DNA from: Conidiobolus incongruus B7586
Taxonomy: Eukaryota > Entomophthoromycota > Entomophthoromycetes > Entomophthorales > Conidiobolaceae
Length of the DNA: 18,590 nucleotides
Assembly: GCA_000697335.1 (NCBI GenBank)
Contig: JNEM01011096.1
Location: 1 to 18,590 of the forward strand
Direction of reading: 5' to 3'
In this document: positions 8,701 to 18,590 of the stretch, piece by piece
Numbering within the stretch: position 1 is the stretch's first letter
Layout: every line of letters begins with the position of its first letter
The notes under the pieces: model-generated
What the model saw: the letters and a program-made list of their open reading frames with translations, nothing else
Database searches by the model: none
Told to the model about the DNA's origin: nothing
Program-made: the position numbers and the translations under genes

Positions 8701-10539
8701 CTCCTGTAATTAACTCTCAAAATCTTTTTTGCAGAGGACGAAAATAATGCATGAATTAATCGAAATACATAGTTGATAAATACTATACAAATTTAACATT
8801 TATATAAGAGGGATACTGATATATAATATAAACTAATTTTTTAATACAATTTGATAATTAATTTTTGAAATTTTCAAATTACTTTTTATATTGTAATCAC
8901 TATCAATATGATTTTTACTAATTGCCAGATGAAGAATAACATAATAAATCAAAATAAACATGAATAATAAATGATTAAATATATCAAATCGATAGTTATA
9001 ATGAATAACAGTCTGAATATTTTGAAATTGAGTATAATTTTTAAATCATAAAATATTTATCAAAGCCAAAATATTTAGTGTAATTAATTATCATTTCAGC
9101 ATATATAAATTTATTTACCATAAGAAAGTTTTAAACAAAAGAAAATTTTTTAATTTTTGATTTCTCAAACATGTAGTCAATTTAAAAATATTAATTTTAT
9201 ACAAAGTATACCAAAGAATAAATATTTTTAAACTATATATATTTATTCATAATTATTTTTTTATTATAATATTTTTGATTAAAAATTTAAAATTTTATTT
9301 AATTATATTTAAATAATGATTATCAAAAGTTTTTTATTTTAATATTATTAAAATTCAATTATAAACCTGTTGAAATTATCTAAGACTTATAAATAACTTA
9401 CATAAGTAGTAATTTATTTTAAATCACCATTGATTATTAAATATATCAATATAAAATTAAATAATATTATTTAAAATTTATTTGAATATAAATAATTAAT
9501 AAAATAAACAATATATCAAAAGATATTATTTGTTCTAGTCAGAGAATTGATAAAAATTGAATATTAATTATAATAATATAACAAATATATTAAAGTTTTA
9601 ATTTAGATCAATTAATCAAAATAAAATTAAATATTTTATAATTTAATCAAAATTTAGAAAAAAACAAAGATAGCTATAATTAAATAAAGCTTATTAAGAT
9701 GTAGCTAAATATAACATTTTTTATATTAAATCATTATAATTAATTAATTCTTTATCCTTTTATATAATCTTTTATATTAATATAAAATAAAATATCAAGT
9801 TATAATAAATTATTTTATAAATTCCAATAAACAAATATTTTATTAATAAATGAAAATCCATAGTTAAAATAGATTATAATAATATATAATTTTTCTAACT
9901 TTTGAAAATAAATTAATTAATAGTAAGTTTTATATTATTTTTTTAAATAAAACAGTTTTTAATTAATATTCTTATTATAAATTAAAAATACTTATTATTT
10001 TATATAATAATTATAAAATATATAATATATATAAAATTAAAACTATACAAGGTTTTTTAATATAAAGATATTAGAAAAAGCTTTCATATCTAATATATTC
10101 ATTAGATTATCACTCATGTAATTATAATTATTTTATATAATTAAAAAATTTGCTTATAGAAAGAAATTTCTTGCAAATAAATTAAATTAATTTATAAAAT
10201 AATTAATTTCAGTCCTTAATAAAAAACTGTACTCTAAGTGTTAGAAGTTTGTCAAATATATGGCAATAAGTTATTAATAATAAAACAAAGTATTAAATTT
10301 ATAATTTACATTAATTTTGATTTATTATATATTCTATATTAATAATTTTATTTAATTTTTGTATTAAATTATTAATACATAAATAAAAATCAAAATATTA
10401 TATAATTTTCAAATATTATGGTTTTTATAAATTAAAATTTTAAATTAATATAAAGGATAAATTATTAATAATATTTAAAAAAATTGGAATTAAAATAAAA
10501 TTGAATGATATTGATGTATATATATATAGAGTAATTCAA
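8701..10539. other. AT-rich desert, no gene seen
   Basis: About 1.8 kb of almost pure A/T with stops in all frames. I see no RNA gene, long inverted repeat or transposon. It is the most AT-rich long stretch between bystin and the ABC transporter. Confidence 0.6.
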
Positions 10540-10860
10540 TATTTGACACAATATTTCTCAGAGATATATTGAATAAGATACTCCTTTCAAAATAATAGCC
10601 AAGCTATGAATTATTATACAGACCACTATGCAATAGAAAATAATATCAAATTTACATTATCAAAATATAAGAAATGGTAATGATGTTTTTCCAATGATTT
10701 ATTGCTATCCCTAGTTGATTTGGTATATAATTTATCTTTCTATTTTTGTGATTTTCAATAAGTGAAAGATTACTCAAGGAATAGTTTTCAAAAGTTTAGC
10801 CAATCTTTAAGTTGAAAAATTAAGTTATAAAAATAATATCAGTTGCAAAAATGAGTATAT
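10540..10860 (-). pseudogene. Ancient pirin remnant B
   Basis: This is a second decayed pirin copy beyond bystin, again on the minus strand. From gene start to gene end the matches are as follows. LKDWLNF then L-E (about 10783-10812) aligns with SKDPNFESTGLQ. KDKLY (10726-10740) aligns with KDKMC. A stretch ending FLYFDN (about 10656-10675) aligns with VMYLDF. FERSILFNISLRNIV (10545-10592) aligns with FQTAFIYTLSGQIKV over 15 residues, with two identical residues in register aside from the initial Phe and conservative changes at most others. The order matches live pirin, with small deletions between blocks and many stops. At 10841-10852 a TTTGCAA-containing string may be the DLQW region. Mutual support of the blocks makes this likely, but it needs alignment scores. 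Confidence 0.58.
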
Positions 10861-11189
10861 TAAACTCAAAAGATAATTAATAAAATGTTTGTTCGATAAT
10901 TTATAATAATAATAATACAAATCATCTTAATCAATGATTTATCCGAATTCTAGATATTGATAATATCAATTAATATCATTTAAGAACTAGATCATTCGAA
11001 TATATTAGTTCTTCTAATAACTCTCTATCAAGTATATTTTTCAGTTCTGAATAATTGTATATATTAAATACAATATGCCTTATTTTCCTTACTAATTTTT
11101 ACTAAACTATTAATTTTAAATCCTTATAGGATCTATAAGTTTATTTCGGGGTGGATAAGATTATTTTTATACAATCAAAAATCCCGCAA

Positions 11190-11300
11190 TGAAGACCGAA
11201 GTACAAGTGAAAAATATGAATGACAGTGATCAGTTGCCATGCTCTAGCTCAAATTAAGAATCCTAAATAAATAATGTCTACATTTTGCTTTATAGTCATT
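11190..11300 (-). pseudogene. Possible N-terminal pirin fragment with a DHxH motif
   Basis: In a small, less AT-rich island the minus strand encodes TDHCHSYFSLV (DHCH at 11220-11231). This lines up with PDHPHRGFETV of pirin, keeping Asp-His-x-His, Phe and Val. It lies on the N-terminal side of remnant B, in the right orientation, but about 270 bp further away than in a live gene. It could be the 5' end of remnant B displaced by inserted A/T, or a separate fragment, or chance. The rest of the island (11130-11340) has no clear match. Confidence 0.35.
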
Positions 11301-11340
11301 TTCCTTGGCACGATAACTTTTAATCATATTAATCCATAAA

Positions 11341-11959
11341 ATAGATCATATCACGATATATTTTAATTCGAAAATGTATACATGAGTCATTATAATTAAA
11401 ACTTCAAATTCATATTTTGTACGATTTGAACTCTATGAGATCTATACATATTATGAAAGTGTTTTGAATTTCTTAGTATTGAATTATATATTGATCAATA
11501 TTTAATGGTATTAATTCAATATAAATCAATATACAATATATTTTAATCAAGTGACTAATCTTTCAAACACAAATTAATCCAAAATATTACATTTATCAAA
11601 TAATAGATTGAATTAACAATTTAATCCGAAATGAAATCACACTAATCATCGGGATTACCTTGTGATAAATAATTAAATTGTAGCACCAAAAACATTGCCA
11701 TATTTTTTATTATTTATACTCCTCCATTCAATCAATAAATTAAAAATGTTATTACCTTTTTCTTTATTTTGTAATTAATGAATTAATCGAATAATAATTA
11801 TTATGATATGGTCAAATATTAATAAATTTCAATATATTAAGAGAGTTAATTATGTTGTTAATTCTAAGGTATTTCGTTTTATTTATTCTAATTTTTTAAT
11901 ATTAATTATGATTTAATAGAATTTACATTTTAAAAAGAATTTGAATTATAAAATTCAAA
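11341..11959. other. AT-rich spacer upstream of the ABC transporter
   Basis: It must hold the transporter promoter, but no element can be picked out with confidence. No gene is recognised. Confidence 0.5.
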
Positions 11960-14225
11960 ATGGTAGTTTTTATAATAAGTTTAAGTAAATATTAATTATA
12001 TTATAATATATAATATCAAAAAACTTACTTTGACATTGTATAGTTTGTCAGCTAATCAATTCCAATTCAAATCGCCAAACTATTTAAGTAAAAATATTTT
12101 GCACAGTGAATTAAGTAAGTACCATAACAGAATAATACCAATTCTTGATATTGATTTGAATTTAGATACATATAGATCTTTCAATACTCAAAATCTTGTC
12201 AACTTTAAAGAAGTGATCAATCCCAAAGACAAAAATATTAGAAGGTTACTAATATTGATTTTAACATCGATTAGTATATTATTACCAGCTTCAAAATTGG
12301 TTAAGAATGAGAGTAACTTAAATTCAATATATACTAATGAGACAGAGTTATATAAAAATAAAATAAATCCTGTCGAGATTGATGATCAAGATGACAAAGA
12401 TAAGGAAGAGAGTTTAGAGGAAAGAAAGGGGGACTCTGAATTACATCCGACACCTTCGAAAGCTCATGTTGCTTGGGAATTGTTTAAATCGCATTGGAAA
12501 TTGACATTATTGTCAGTGGTGACAGCTGTACTATCAGCTTTGATGGGACTCCAGGTCCCTCAAGCTATGGGTCACCTCGTGAATGTCGTGTCACAAGCTC
12601 TCTCCCAGAATGCTGCTCTGCCTGAGCTCCTGATGCAGTTGAAGCCTTGCGCTTTACAACTTTTAACATTGTTCTTATCCAAAGCTTCATTGACAGCTGC
12701 CCACATCACATTCGTAACTTGGTTGGGTGAAAATCTCGCTAGTGATTTGAGAACTCGTCTATTCTATAGCCTTTTAACCCAAGACTTGGCATTTTTCGAT
12801 TTGTCTAGATCTGGAGAGTCTTCAGAGCGATTGATTTCTGATGTTAGCGACTTTAAAGCTACCTTTAAACTTGTCATCCCTCAAGCTGTAACTTGTTTTA
12901 CATCGATCATTGGTACACTATTCCAACTCATCAATATCTCACCAACATTAACAGGTTATTTGGTGATGACATTACCCCCCGTGTATCTTGGCTTATACTT
13001 GCATGGTAGAATCTTGAGAAAGATCAGATCCATTAGTAGAAATTACGAAATTCAATCTGCTGGTTTTGCAAATGAAATTCTGAGTTCTATCAGAACAGTC
13101 AGAGCTTTCAGTACTGAAGAATTAGAAACTGATAAATATAAGCAAACTAATCAGAAGGTTGCTAGTTGGAACAATTTGTTCGGTTTCCACCTTGGTGTTT
13201 TCAGAGGGTTCATGACACTTGCTGTAGGTAGTGTAATGTTGACAGTGCTTTACTTTGGTGGTATGTTGGTTATTGAACATAAATTGACTACTGGCGAGTT
13301 GATGACTTTCTTGGTAGCTGCTCAAGGTGCCCAAAGTTCAATGGATCACTTGGGTGGATTGATCGGTCAAACTATGCAATTCTTTAACAGCGCCGATAGA
13401 ATCCTTTCATTCTTGGTCCTTCCTCCATCAACCACACTTCGTCCCCAACTCAAAGTAGGATTACAAATTGCAGATGTTCAAGGTGGCATTGAATTCAGAA
13501 ATGTTGACTTTGCCTACCCCACCCGTGCTGATCAACCCATTCTCGACCAATTCAACCTCAGCATTGCCCCAGGTACAACTGTCGCTCTTTGTGGACCCTC
13601 AGGTGTTGGTAAAACTACCATTGGTCAACTTATTGAAAGATTCTACGAAGTAGACAATGGTGAAATTTTACTAGATGGTTACCCTCTCCACTTTATTGAT
13701 CCCAAATGGCTTCGTAAGAATGTTCTTGGCTATTTAAGTCAGGAGCCCACACTCTTTGCTGGATCCATTTTGGACAATATCAAATATGGCAAGCCTGATG
13801 CTACCATGGATGAAGTTATTGCTGCTTGTAAAGCTGCTAATGCTCACGAATTTATTGCTCAATTCGACAATGGATACCACACTCAAGTCGGAGAACGCGG
13901 TGTTTCTTTGAGTGGAGGTCAAAAGCAACGTATTGCTATTGCTCGCACAATTCTCAAGGATCCCAAGATTTTGATCTTGGATGAAGCTACCTCAGCATTG
14001 GATAATCATTCCGAAAGAGTGGTACAAGAAGCGCTCAATCGCTTAATGAAGGATCGTACCACTATCATCATTGCCCACAGGTTGACCACCATTCAAAACT
14101 CTGATGTAATCATTGTTTTAGGTAAGGTCAAGGGCAACATTGCTGAAATGGGCAATCACGAAAGTTTAATGAAGTTAAAGGGAGAATACTTTAAATTAAG
14201 AGAAAAAATGGATTATAATTTATAA
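11960..14225 (+). CDS. Mitochondrial ABCB8-type ABC half-transporter
   Basis: This is a half-size ABC exporter (one membrane domain plus one ATPase domain), closest by eye to human ABCB8, an inner mitochondrial membrane protein linked to iron export and the mitochondrial K-ATP channel. Membrane domain about residues 150-450: VPQAMGHLV, SDVSDFKATFKLVIPQ (matches the ABCB8 DVQEFKSSFKLVISQ segment) and EILSSIRTVRAFS. ATPase domain about 480-725: Walker A GPSGVGKTT (about 523), Q-loop SQEPTLF (about 572), signature LSGGQ (about 628), Walker B ILILDE (about 648-653), H-loop IIAHR (about 684). All catalytic residues are present. The large frame has no ATG before residue 172, inside the first membrane helix. 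I therefore propose a small first exon at 11960-11984 and an intron at 11985-12051 (GTAAAT..GTCAG, 67 nt), which restores frame and gives about 732 aa, near ABCB8 length (735). The N-terminus is not strongly Arg-rich and has an extra hydrophobic stretch at about 73-87. Confidence 0.9.
11985..12051 (+). other. Proposed first intron of the ABC transporter
   Basis: The donor GTAAAT and acceptor TTTGTCAG flank 67 nt of A/T. The phase fits exactly: one base of a split codon on the left and two on the right, giving M-V-V-F-I-I-S-L-T then N-Q-F. The length is like other introns here. A nearer acceptor at 12043 would break the frame. It is a prediction from frame and motif only. Confidence 0.5.
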
Positions 14226-14327
14226 TTAATATAAATAAAAAAATATTAAAAAAATTTGAACCCATTTTATCTAATGATAAATTAAATAGATATATTATTT
14301 TAGCTTAAGTTTAATATTTGATTTATA

Positions 14328-14372
14328 CTGAGACAAAATTCATTTTTGGGTAATATCAAATGAGTATAAAAG
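14328..14372 (+). promoter_or_regulatory. Relic promoter of the decayed small-gene copy
   Basis: ACTGAGACAAAA at about 14327-14338 and AGTATAAAAGAAT with the TATA box at 14365-14372 match the intact gene's elements at 15072-15083 and 15111-15118. The spacing is almost the same (37 against 38 bp). Confidence 0.65.
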
Positions 14373-14429
14373 AATCAACTCACCTTGAGGTACACTTCAG
14401 TTTATTAATCATAGCAAAATCTTGATAAA

Positions 14430-14650
14430 ATGAACCCTGTAGTAGATGTAAACCCTATTTCATTTGTGAAACTTGCAAATAGCGACTTATGTTAATAAAA
14501 TTCAAATATCATAGAGACCACAATGTATTGAACATCAAAGAAGGACAGTTCTTAAAGGAAGAAGATTTATCCATTGAATATCGTATCGTTCAGCATAGTC
14601 GTATGTATAAGTCACATAATCTTACACTACTTCTAGTTATTAAATTCTAA
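14430..14650 (+). pseudogene. Decayed copy of the small cysteine-containing orphan gene
   Basis: This is a tandem duplicate of the intact gene at 15157. Readable homology includes FICETC, aligning with HCGIC and keeping CxxC; then, after an in-frame stop, a 53-codon frame at 14489-14650. That frame contains KYHRDHNVLNIKEG (against KYDRDLEEFTLKDG), KEEDLSIEYRIVQHSRMY (against KREELPSYNRIVQHGHMY) and LLLVIKF (against LLVVKYY). The possible start ATG at 14430 is in another frame and leads to a stop after 21 codons, so the full protein cannot be made. The last 12-14 residues are lost. Its promoter elements remain. A short peptide from the 14489 ATG is conceivable but unlikely to be selected. Confidence 0.82.
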
Positions 14651-15070
14651 ACTAGCAGTTATGAAATTGACAAAATTGTTATTAAATTATTTTGATGCAA
14701 TTGGATGTGATAAAATAAATGAATTAATTTAGTTTAATTTCTATTGATTAAATATTCATGTAAATTCAAAAAAAAATTTTTTTTTAATATTTTAAAATTT
14801 TTCATAAATAAACAATAATTTTAATTATAAATTAATATAATTTACAATTCTTTTTATAACAGCCTGTATATTATTTCTCTAAATTAATGTTATCAATGAT
14901 ATAAAATTTATATGATTAAAAATCAATAATTAAATTAATTAAATATTTAATAAATATTTACTGAATATATATATTAAATTTTATATTATTATAATTTGAA
15001 TAATTTTAATATTAATTTTATTTAATTAATTTAATAAATTTAATTAGCATTATTTTTCATTGTTGATCAG
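14651..15070. other. AT-rich spacer between the two small-gene copies
   Basis: No gene or RNA element is seen. Together with the promoters it gives a repeat-unit distance of about 740 bp between matching elements of the two copies. Confidence 0.55.
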
Positions 15071-15072
15071 AA

Positions 15073-15118
15073 CTGAGACAAAACCCATATGTTTAATTAA
15101 TTGAAATTAGTATAAAAG
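15073..15118 (+). promoter_or_regulatory. Promoter of the small orphan gene
   Basis: CTGAGACAAAA (15073-15083) lies 38 bp before a TATA box TATAAAAG (15111-15118), itself 46 bp before the ATG. Both elements and their spacing are kept in the decayed upstream copy while the DNA around them has drifted. This marks them as the core promoter. It implies a 5' UTR of only some 15-20 nt. Confidence 0.7.
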
Positions 15119-15156
15119 AATTAATTCATCATCAAGTTAAATTGAATTGATACATC

Positions 15157-15435
15157 ATGTCAGAATCCTTAGAAAACAAACACTGTGGAATTTGCCAATC
15201 CAATTCAGTGTGCGGATCTTACAAATGGCGTCCCATACTAATAGGATCTAAATACGATAGAGATCTAGAGGAATTCACTTTAAAGGATGGAACAGTGGTA
15301 AAAAGAGAGGAATTACCAAGTTATAATCGTATCGTTCAGCATGGCCACATGTATGCAAGTTATAATCCCATCCCGTTGTTAGTGGTCAAATATTATCCTG
15401 AGAACTTTGAAGTATTTGATGTGCATTGTGAATAA
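15157..15435 (+). CDS. Small cysteine-containing protein, unknown family (92 aa)
   Basis: I do not recognise this protein. It is 92 residues, intronless, with no signal peptide or membrane segment, so likely cytosolic or nuclear. The N-terminus has H9-C10-x-x-C13 and C19, and the end has H90-C91; this could be a small zinc site, but no known zinc-knuckle family is evident. The middle is mixed charged (DRDLEEFTLKDGTVVKREELP, residues about 34-54), followed by the most conserved patch, NRIVQHGHMY (57-66), and a hydrophobic strand PLLVVKYYP (73-81). Evidence that it is real: a TATA box at a sensible distance, a decayed tandem duplicate that keeps CxxC and RIVQH, and better codon complexity than the surroundings. 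It is convergent with the RRG9-type gene, about 300 bp away. Confidence 0.75.
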   Translation: MSESLENKHCGICQSNSVCGSYKWRPILIGSKYDRDLEEFTLKDGTVVKREELPSYNRIVQHGHMYASYNPIPLLVVKYYPENFEVFDVHCE

Positions 15436-15737
15436 TTTTACTAATAAATATAATTAAGTGTTTTTTATCATTTCGTCCAATGAAATGAGAGAATATATTT
15501 AATATAGCTGGTTGTTTTATTTTATTTCTTTACATTTCTTATGTTTATTTAATGATTTCACAGATATTAATATTACATTCATTTACAAAATTCATTCTTC
15601 ATATTAATTCAATTAATTGAAAATGATAAAATTAATGTTTAGTATACTGAAACAAAATTTAAAATATGAAATAAAGAAAAAAAAATATAGAATAATTTGT
15701 TGGATAATATATATGATTAATATTCTATAAATTAGTT
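15436..15737. other. Convergent intergenic spacer
   Basis: About 300 bp between the ends of the small gene and the RRG9-type gene. It is A/T-rich and must contain both 3' ends. No distinct signal is seen. Confidence 0.5.
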
Positions 15738-16522
15738 TTATTTGTTAGATTTTTTAATCTCTTGTAAATAAGCTTTATACTCTTCATATGTATTAAACCT
15801 TTTCGGTATCGTTTCCTCTTTTTTAGTAGTATCACATTTAGGTTGAAATTGTTGAATAAATTCTAATCGTTTACTCTTCCTCTTACTTTCCTGACGTTCT
15901 ATTACACTCTGTGTAGGTTTAAACTTGGATTTGAGAATTCTGCGAACTGCTTCCGGCGAGATTTTAAACTCTGAGGCTAGTCTAGATACGTTGAATTCAT
16001 GACCTAACTGTGTTATTATAAGTATTTAAATAAGTTACTGTATAATATAAGTTGATAAATTACCTCTTTATGTAAAAATCGAATTTTATCCATTGCCATT
16101 CTACTTATCCTCTTTTCGGGCTGCCATCTGTCTCCCTCCAATTTAGATTTCACAGCTTCTTTCTGCATCAACCACTGAGGCTTATTCCCATTATTACTGG
16201 ACTTTGATGAGGGTTTGTCATTAATTTTGTTATAGTCGAGTGTCACCTTAAGTCCAGTATTCTTGGAAGTTTGCTTGGTTTTGGATTTTTTGGGAGTATC
16301 GCTAGGTTCACCCCAATTTAAATTTTTTATAGATAATTGTGAAGTTTTTATCATTTGTTCTATTCTGTTATTTGAGTTGTTTTCAGATTGGCTATCTTTA
16401 ACTTGTTCATTTGAAATATCTTGCAAATTAGGTTTATCAGTATAGTATCTAGGAAATTGAAAAATTCTATAAGGTTTAATCAGTTGATTAATATTAATTG
16501 AAAATCTCAAATTATATTTCAT
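15738..16522 (-). CDS. RRG9/neugrin-type mitochondrial protein, two exons
   Basis: Exon 1 is 16522-16064, the intron 16063-16008 (56 nt, GTAATT..CACAG on the minus strand), and exon 2 16007-15738. The spliced protein is 242 aa. The family (yeast RRG9, human neugrin) is mitochondrial; RRG9 is needed for mtDNA maintenance and respiration, and neugrin supports 16S mt-rRNA. Residues 1-29 look like a presequence: basic, hydroxylated, ending RYYT. Residues 30-112 are polar and low-complexity. The conserved core is WLMQKEAVKSKLEGDRWQPE (117-136), KRISRMAMDKIRFLHKE (137-153) and, across the splice, FNVSRLASEFKISPEAVRRI (158-177) then LKSKF, a helix-turn-helix-like segment diagnostic of the family. 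The tail is lysine-rich. Without splicing, the frame would stop before the diagnostic helix. Function is inferred by family. Confidence 0.9.
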
Positions 16523-18590
16523 AATATTTTTTTCTAAATTTAATTTAATTTAATATAATTTTTTGAAATCTGCAGGAAACCGTTCATTTTAATTTCTTTC
16601 ATTTTGAATTTATTATTATGGGATTCATTATGTTAATTTATTTTTTATCCAATCAATTTCACTTAATTATTTTGTGATTTATAAATATTTTTTAATTATA
16701 TTTTATTTCCTTATTACTATTTTCTTATCTTATGTTTAATCCTACTCTTTATCATAATTTTGAAAGTTCTTTACAAATTATTGGAATATATGAATATTTT
16801 TATTTTAAGGGAATTTTGTTATTTTAAATAACATTATGATTAATTTCATAATATATTCAATTAATTTATCAAAGTATTTTTGTGTCAGATTTGATATTCA
16901 ATAGATCGAGAGGAAATAATCCAAAACCAAAAAAAGAATAAATCAATACAGTGATTTTATGTTTGTATGAAATTTTATTTTTTTATTAAACACTCGTATT
17001 TAATATTCTTGTTTCTTATCATTTTTTTATTTTAATTAATTTTTGATTTTTTTAACCTAATAGTCTAATATCTTTTCATTTTAAATATATATACTTTTAT
17101 ATTACATAGAATATATTACTGTGATTAATTACTTTGGTTATTAGAGGTGACAACTGAAAATATATAATATATTTGATTAAAAATTATAATGATGGATTAT
17201 TTGAATAGGATATGAATAATAAGTAATAATTATTAATATTTCTTTATTAAACCAATTAATTCTGAAATTTAAAGGTCAAAATTTTATTGTTAATAATTAA
17301 TTAAAATTTAAATCAGCATATAATTAATAAGGGTTTAGCATAGAGTATCCAATATCAAAAGTATTAGCAATGATTACTGTGTAATTTTATCAATTAACTG
17401 TAAATTATATATTTAATCATTATTTTCATTGAGATTTAACTCAAATTCACTTTATAAAATGATCATTTTAAAATTTGAAAGATTTATAGTTATTAAATTA
17501 ATAAATATTATAAAGAAAAGTATGTTTATTCAATATTTATTGTTGGTAATATCATAATATAGTATATTGATTTTATATACAATGATAATATAATTTAGAT
17601 TTTATTATTGATATCATTCAAAATATTTCATAATGAATTTTAAATTTGAAATCTTACTCTTTTGAATATTATAATTAAGTCGAAATATCAAAAATGAATA
17701 AGACTTTATTTTAATAATTTTATATTATTAGAAAATAATTCAATTTTGGTTTTCAGTGTATTATATTAATTCTAATTACCTATGTTATCATTATTTATTT
17801 AAATTGACTTATTATTGATTATTACAAACTTTTTATTAAGCTACTGTAATTAAAATTTATTGACCAAAATAAGTCTCTTTAATAATAAAATTTATTTAAA
17901 ATACCACTAATATAATACATTAATATTTTATTATCAATTTCTAATTCTTTATCCTTATTAATAAATTAACTTTATAAAAATAATTTCAACTGTATAATAA
18001 AACTAATATTAATAACCTAATAGCTATGAAAAAGTTTACTTAAATTAAATAAATAAATAAATAAAATTATTTAATTATATATTATTAATTATTGTTTTCT
18101 TAAATAATTTGATATATATTAGCCTATATAAATAAGATATAGAATAAAAATCATTTATGTTTTTATTGTAAATTTAATTATTTCTAGCTTAAATTAATCT
18201 ATATCAAATTATATAATTAATATATCCTTTTTAATTTTAATAAAATTAAATTAAATAGATTTCACTAATTATTGGTTAATATATTATCACTTAAATTTTG
18301 ATTAGGATAAGTTAAAAATATTTAACTTTGGTTAGAAATAGTAAATTAAAGTTTAATATATTTAATTTTTGTTATTTTAACTTTTATTAGTTTATAAGAT
18401 ATAAAGTTAATTAACTTTTTATATTAAAATAAAATAATCTTATCTTTTTTTTCAAACATATTATTTATACTTATTTAGAATTTTATCAATAAAAAGGCTT
18501 TAATTATTTTTTATTTAATTTTAAATAAGTTTGATTAAAATAAAATTAAAGAATTAAATAATTTATTTTAATATTTAAATTATTTTTTTT
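16523..18590. other. AT-rich terminal region, no gene seen
   Basis: About 2 kb of nearly pure A/T. It should contain the RRG9-type gene promoter near its left end, but no element stands out. A short AAAT-type run lies near 18046-18065. No open frame of note, RNA gene or structured repeat was found on either strand. Confidence 0.6.

Noticed and set aside
11130-11340. Possible small RNA gene (snoRNA or snRNA) in a less AT-rich island
   Set aside because: I looked for C/D box pairs, tRNA arms and U1-U6 signature strings and found none convincing. A decayed pirin fragment explains part of it better.
11852-11919. Alternative upstream ATG and intron for the ABC transporter (ATG at 11852, acceptor near 11919)
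   Set aside because: The joined reading meets a stop soon after the acceptor, so it cannot lead into the transporter frame.
13122-13928. Small frames inside the ABC transporter on both strands
   Set aside because: They overlap the conserved membrane and ATPase domains, whose frame has every expected motif.
16523-18590. A hidden gene or transposable element in the terminal 2 kb
   Set aside because: Both strands are stop-dense, no terminal repeats or family motifs were seen, and no pirin or orphan-gene matches held up.

Overview
This is a very AT-rich eukaryotic nuclear segment, most likely from an early-diverging fungus. An Entomophthoromycotina/Conidiobolus-like genome would fit, but that is inference. 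The support is as follows: genes carry 52-67 nt GT..AG introns; intergenic DNA is almost pure A/T; and the conserved genes are single-gene eukaryotic units rather than operons (pirin, bystin/ENP1, an ABCB8-type mitochondrial half-transporter and an RRG9/neugrin-type mitochondrial protein). Two apparently mitochondrial proteins argue against an amitochondriate lineage such as Neocallimastigomycota.

Left part (1-5325): three tandem pirin copies, all on the minus strand. Copy 1 (1-756) is open but cut by the window edge. Copy 2 (about 1985-2872) is a pseudogene. Copy 3 (4399-5325) is intact at 308 aa. Their 5' thirds have diverged, but the middle and 3' parts are almost identical. A 130-bp block is identical in all three, and a further 142 bp is identical between live copy 1 and dead copy 2, which points to recent gene conversion. 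The two open copies share a TATAAATA box and an upstream 16-mer.

Middle part (6221-11340): bystin lies on the plus strand in five exons (434 aa). Beyond it, in apparently empty AT-rich DNA, are strongly decayed pirin remnants in the same minus-strand orientation, at 8240-8700, at 10540-10860 and perhaps at 11190-11300. The locus therefore looks like an old tandem pirin array with repeat starts about 2.1-3.4 kb apart, of which two copies survive open and bystin sits inside.

Right part (11960-16522): an ABCB8-like half-transporter on the plus strand, whose first methionine probably lies in a tiny upstream exon. It is followed by a decayed and then an intact copy of a small cysteine-containing orphan gene, both keeping the same promoter elements. 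Last, on the minus strand and convergent, is a two-exon RRG9/neugrin-type gene. The remaining 2 kb (16523-18590) shows nothing recognisable.

The genes do not form an obvious pathway. Pirin is a nuclear/cytosolic cupin, bystin acts in 40S ribosome assembly, and the last two conserved genes act in mitochondria. No CRISPR array, rRNA, tRNA, or intact transposon or virus-like element was recognised.
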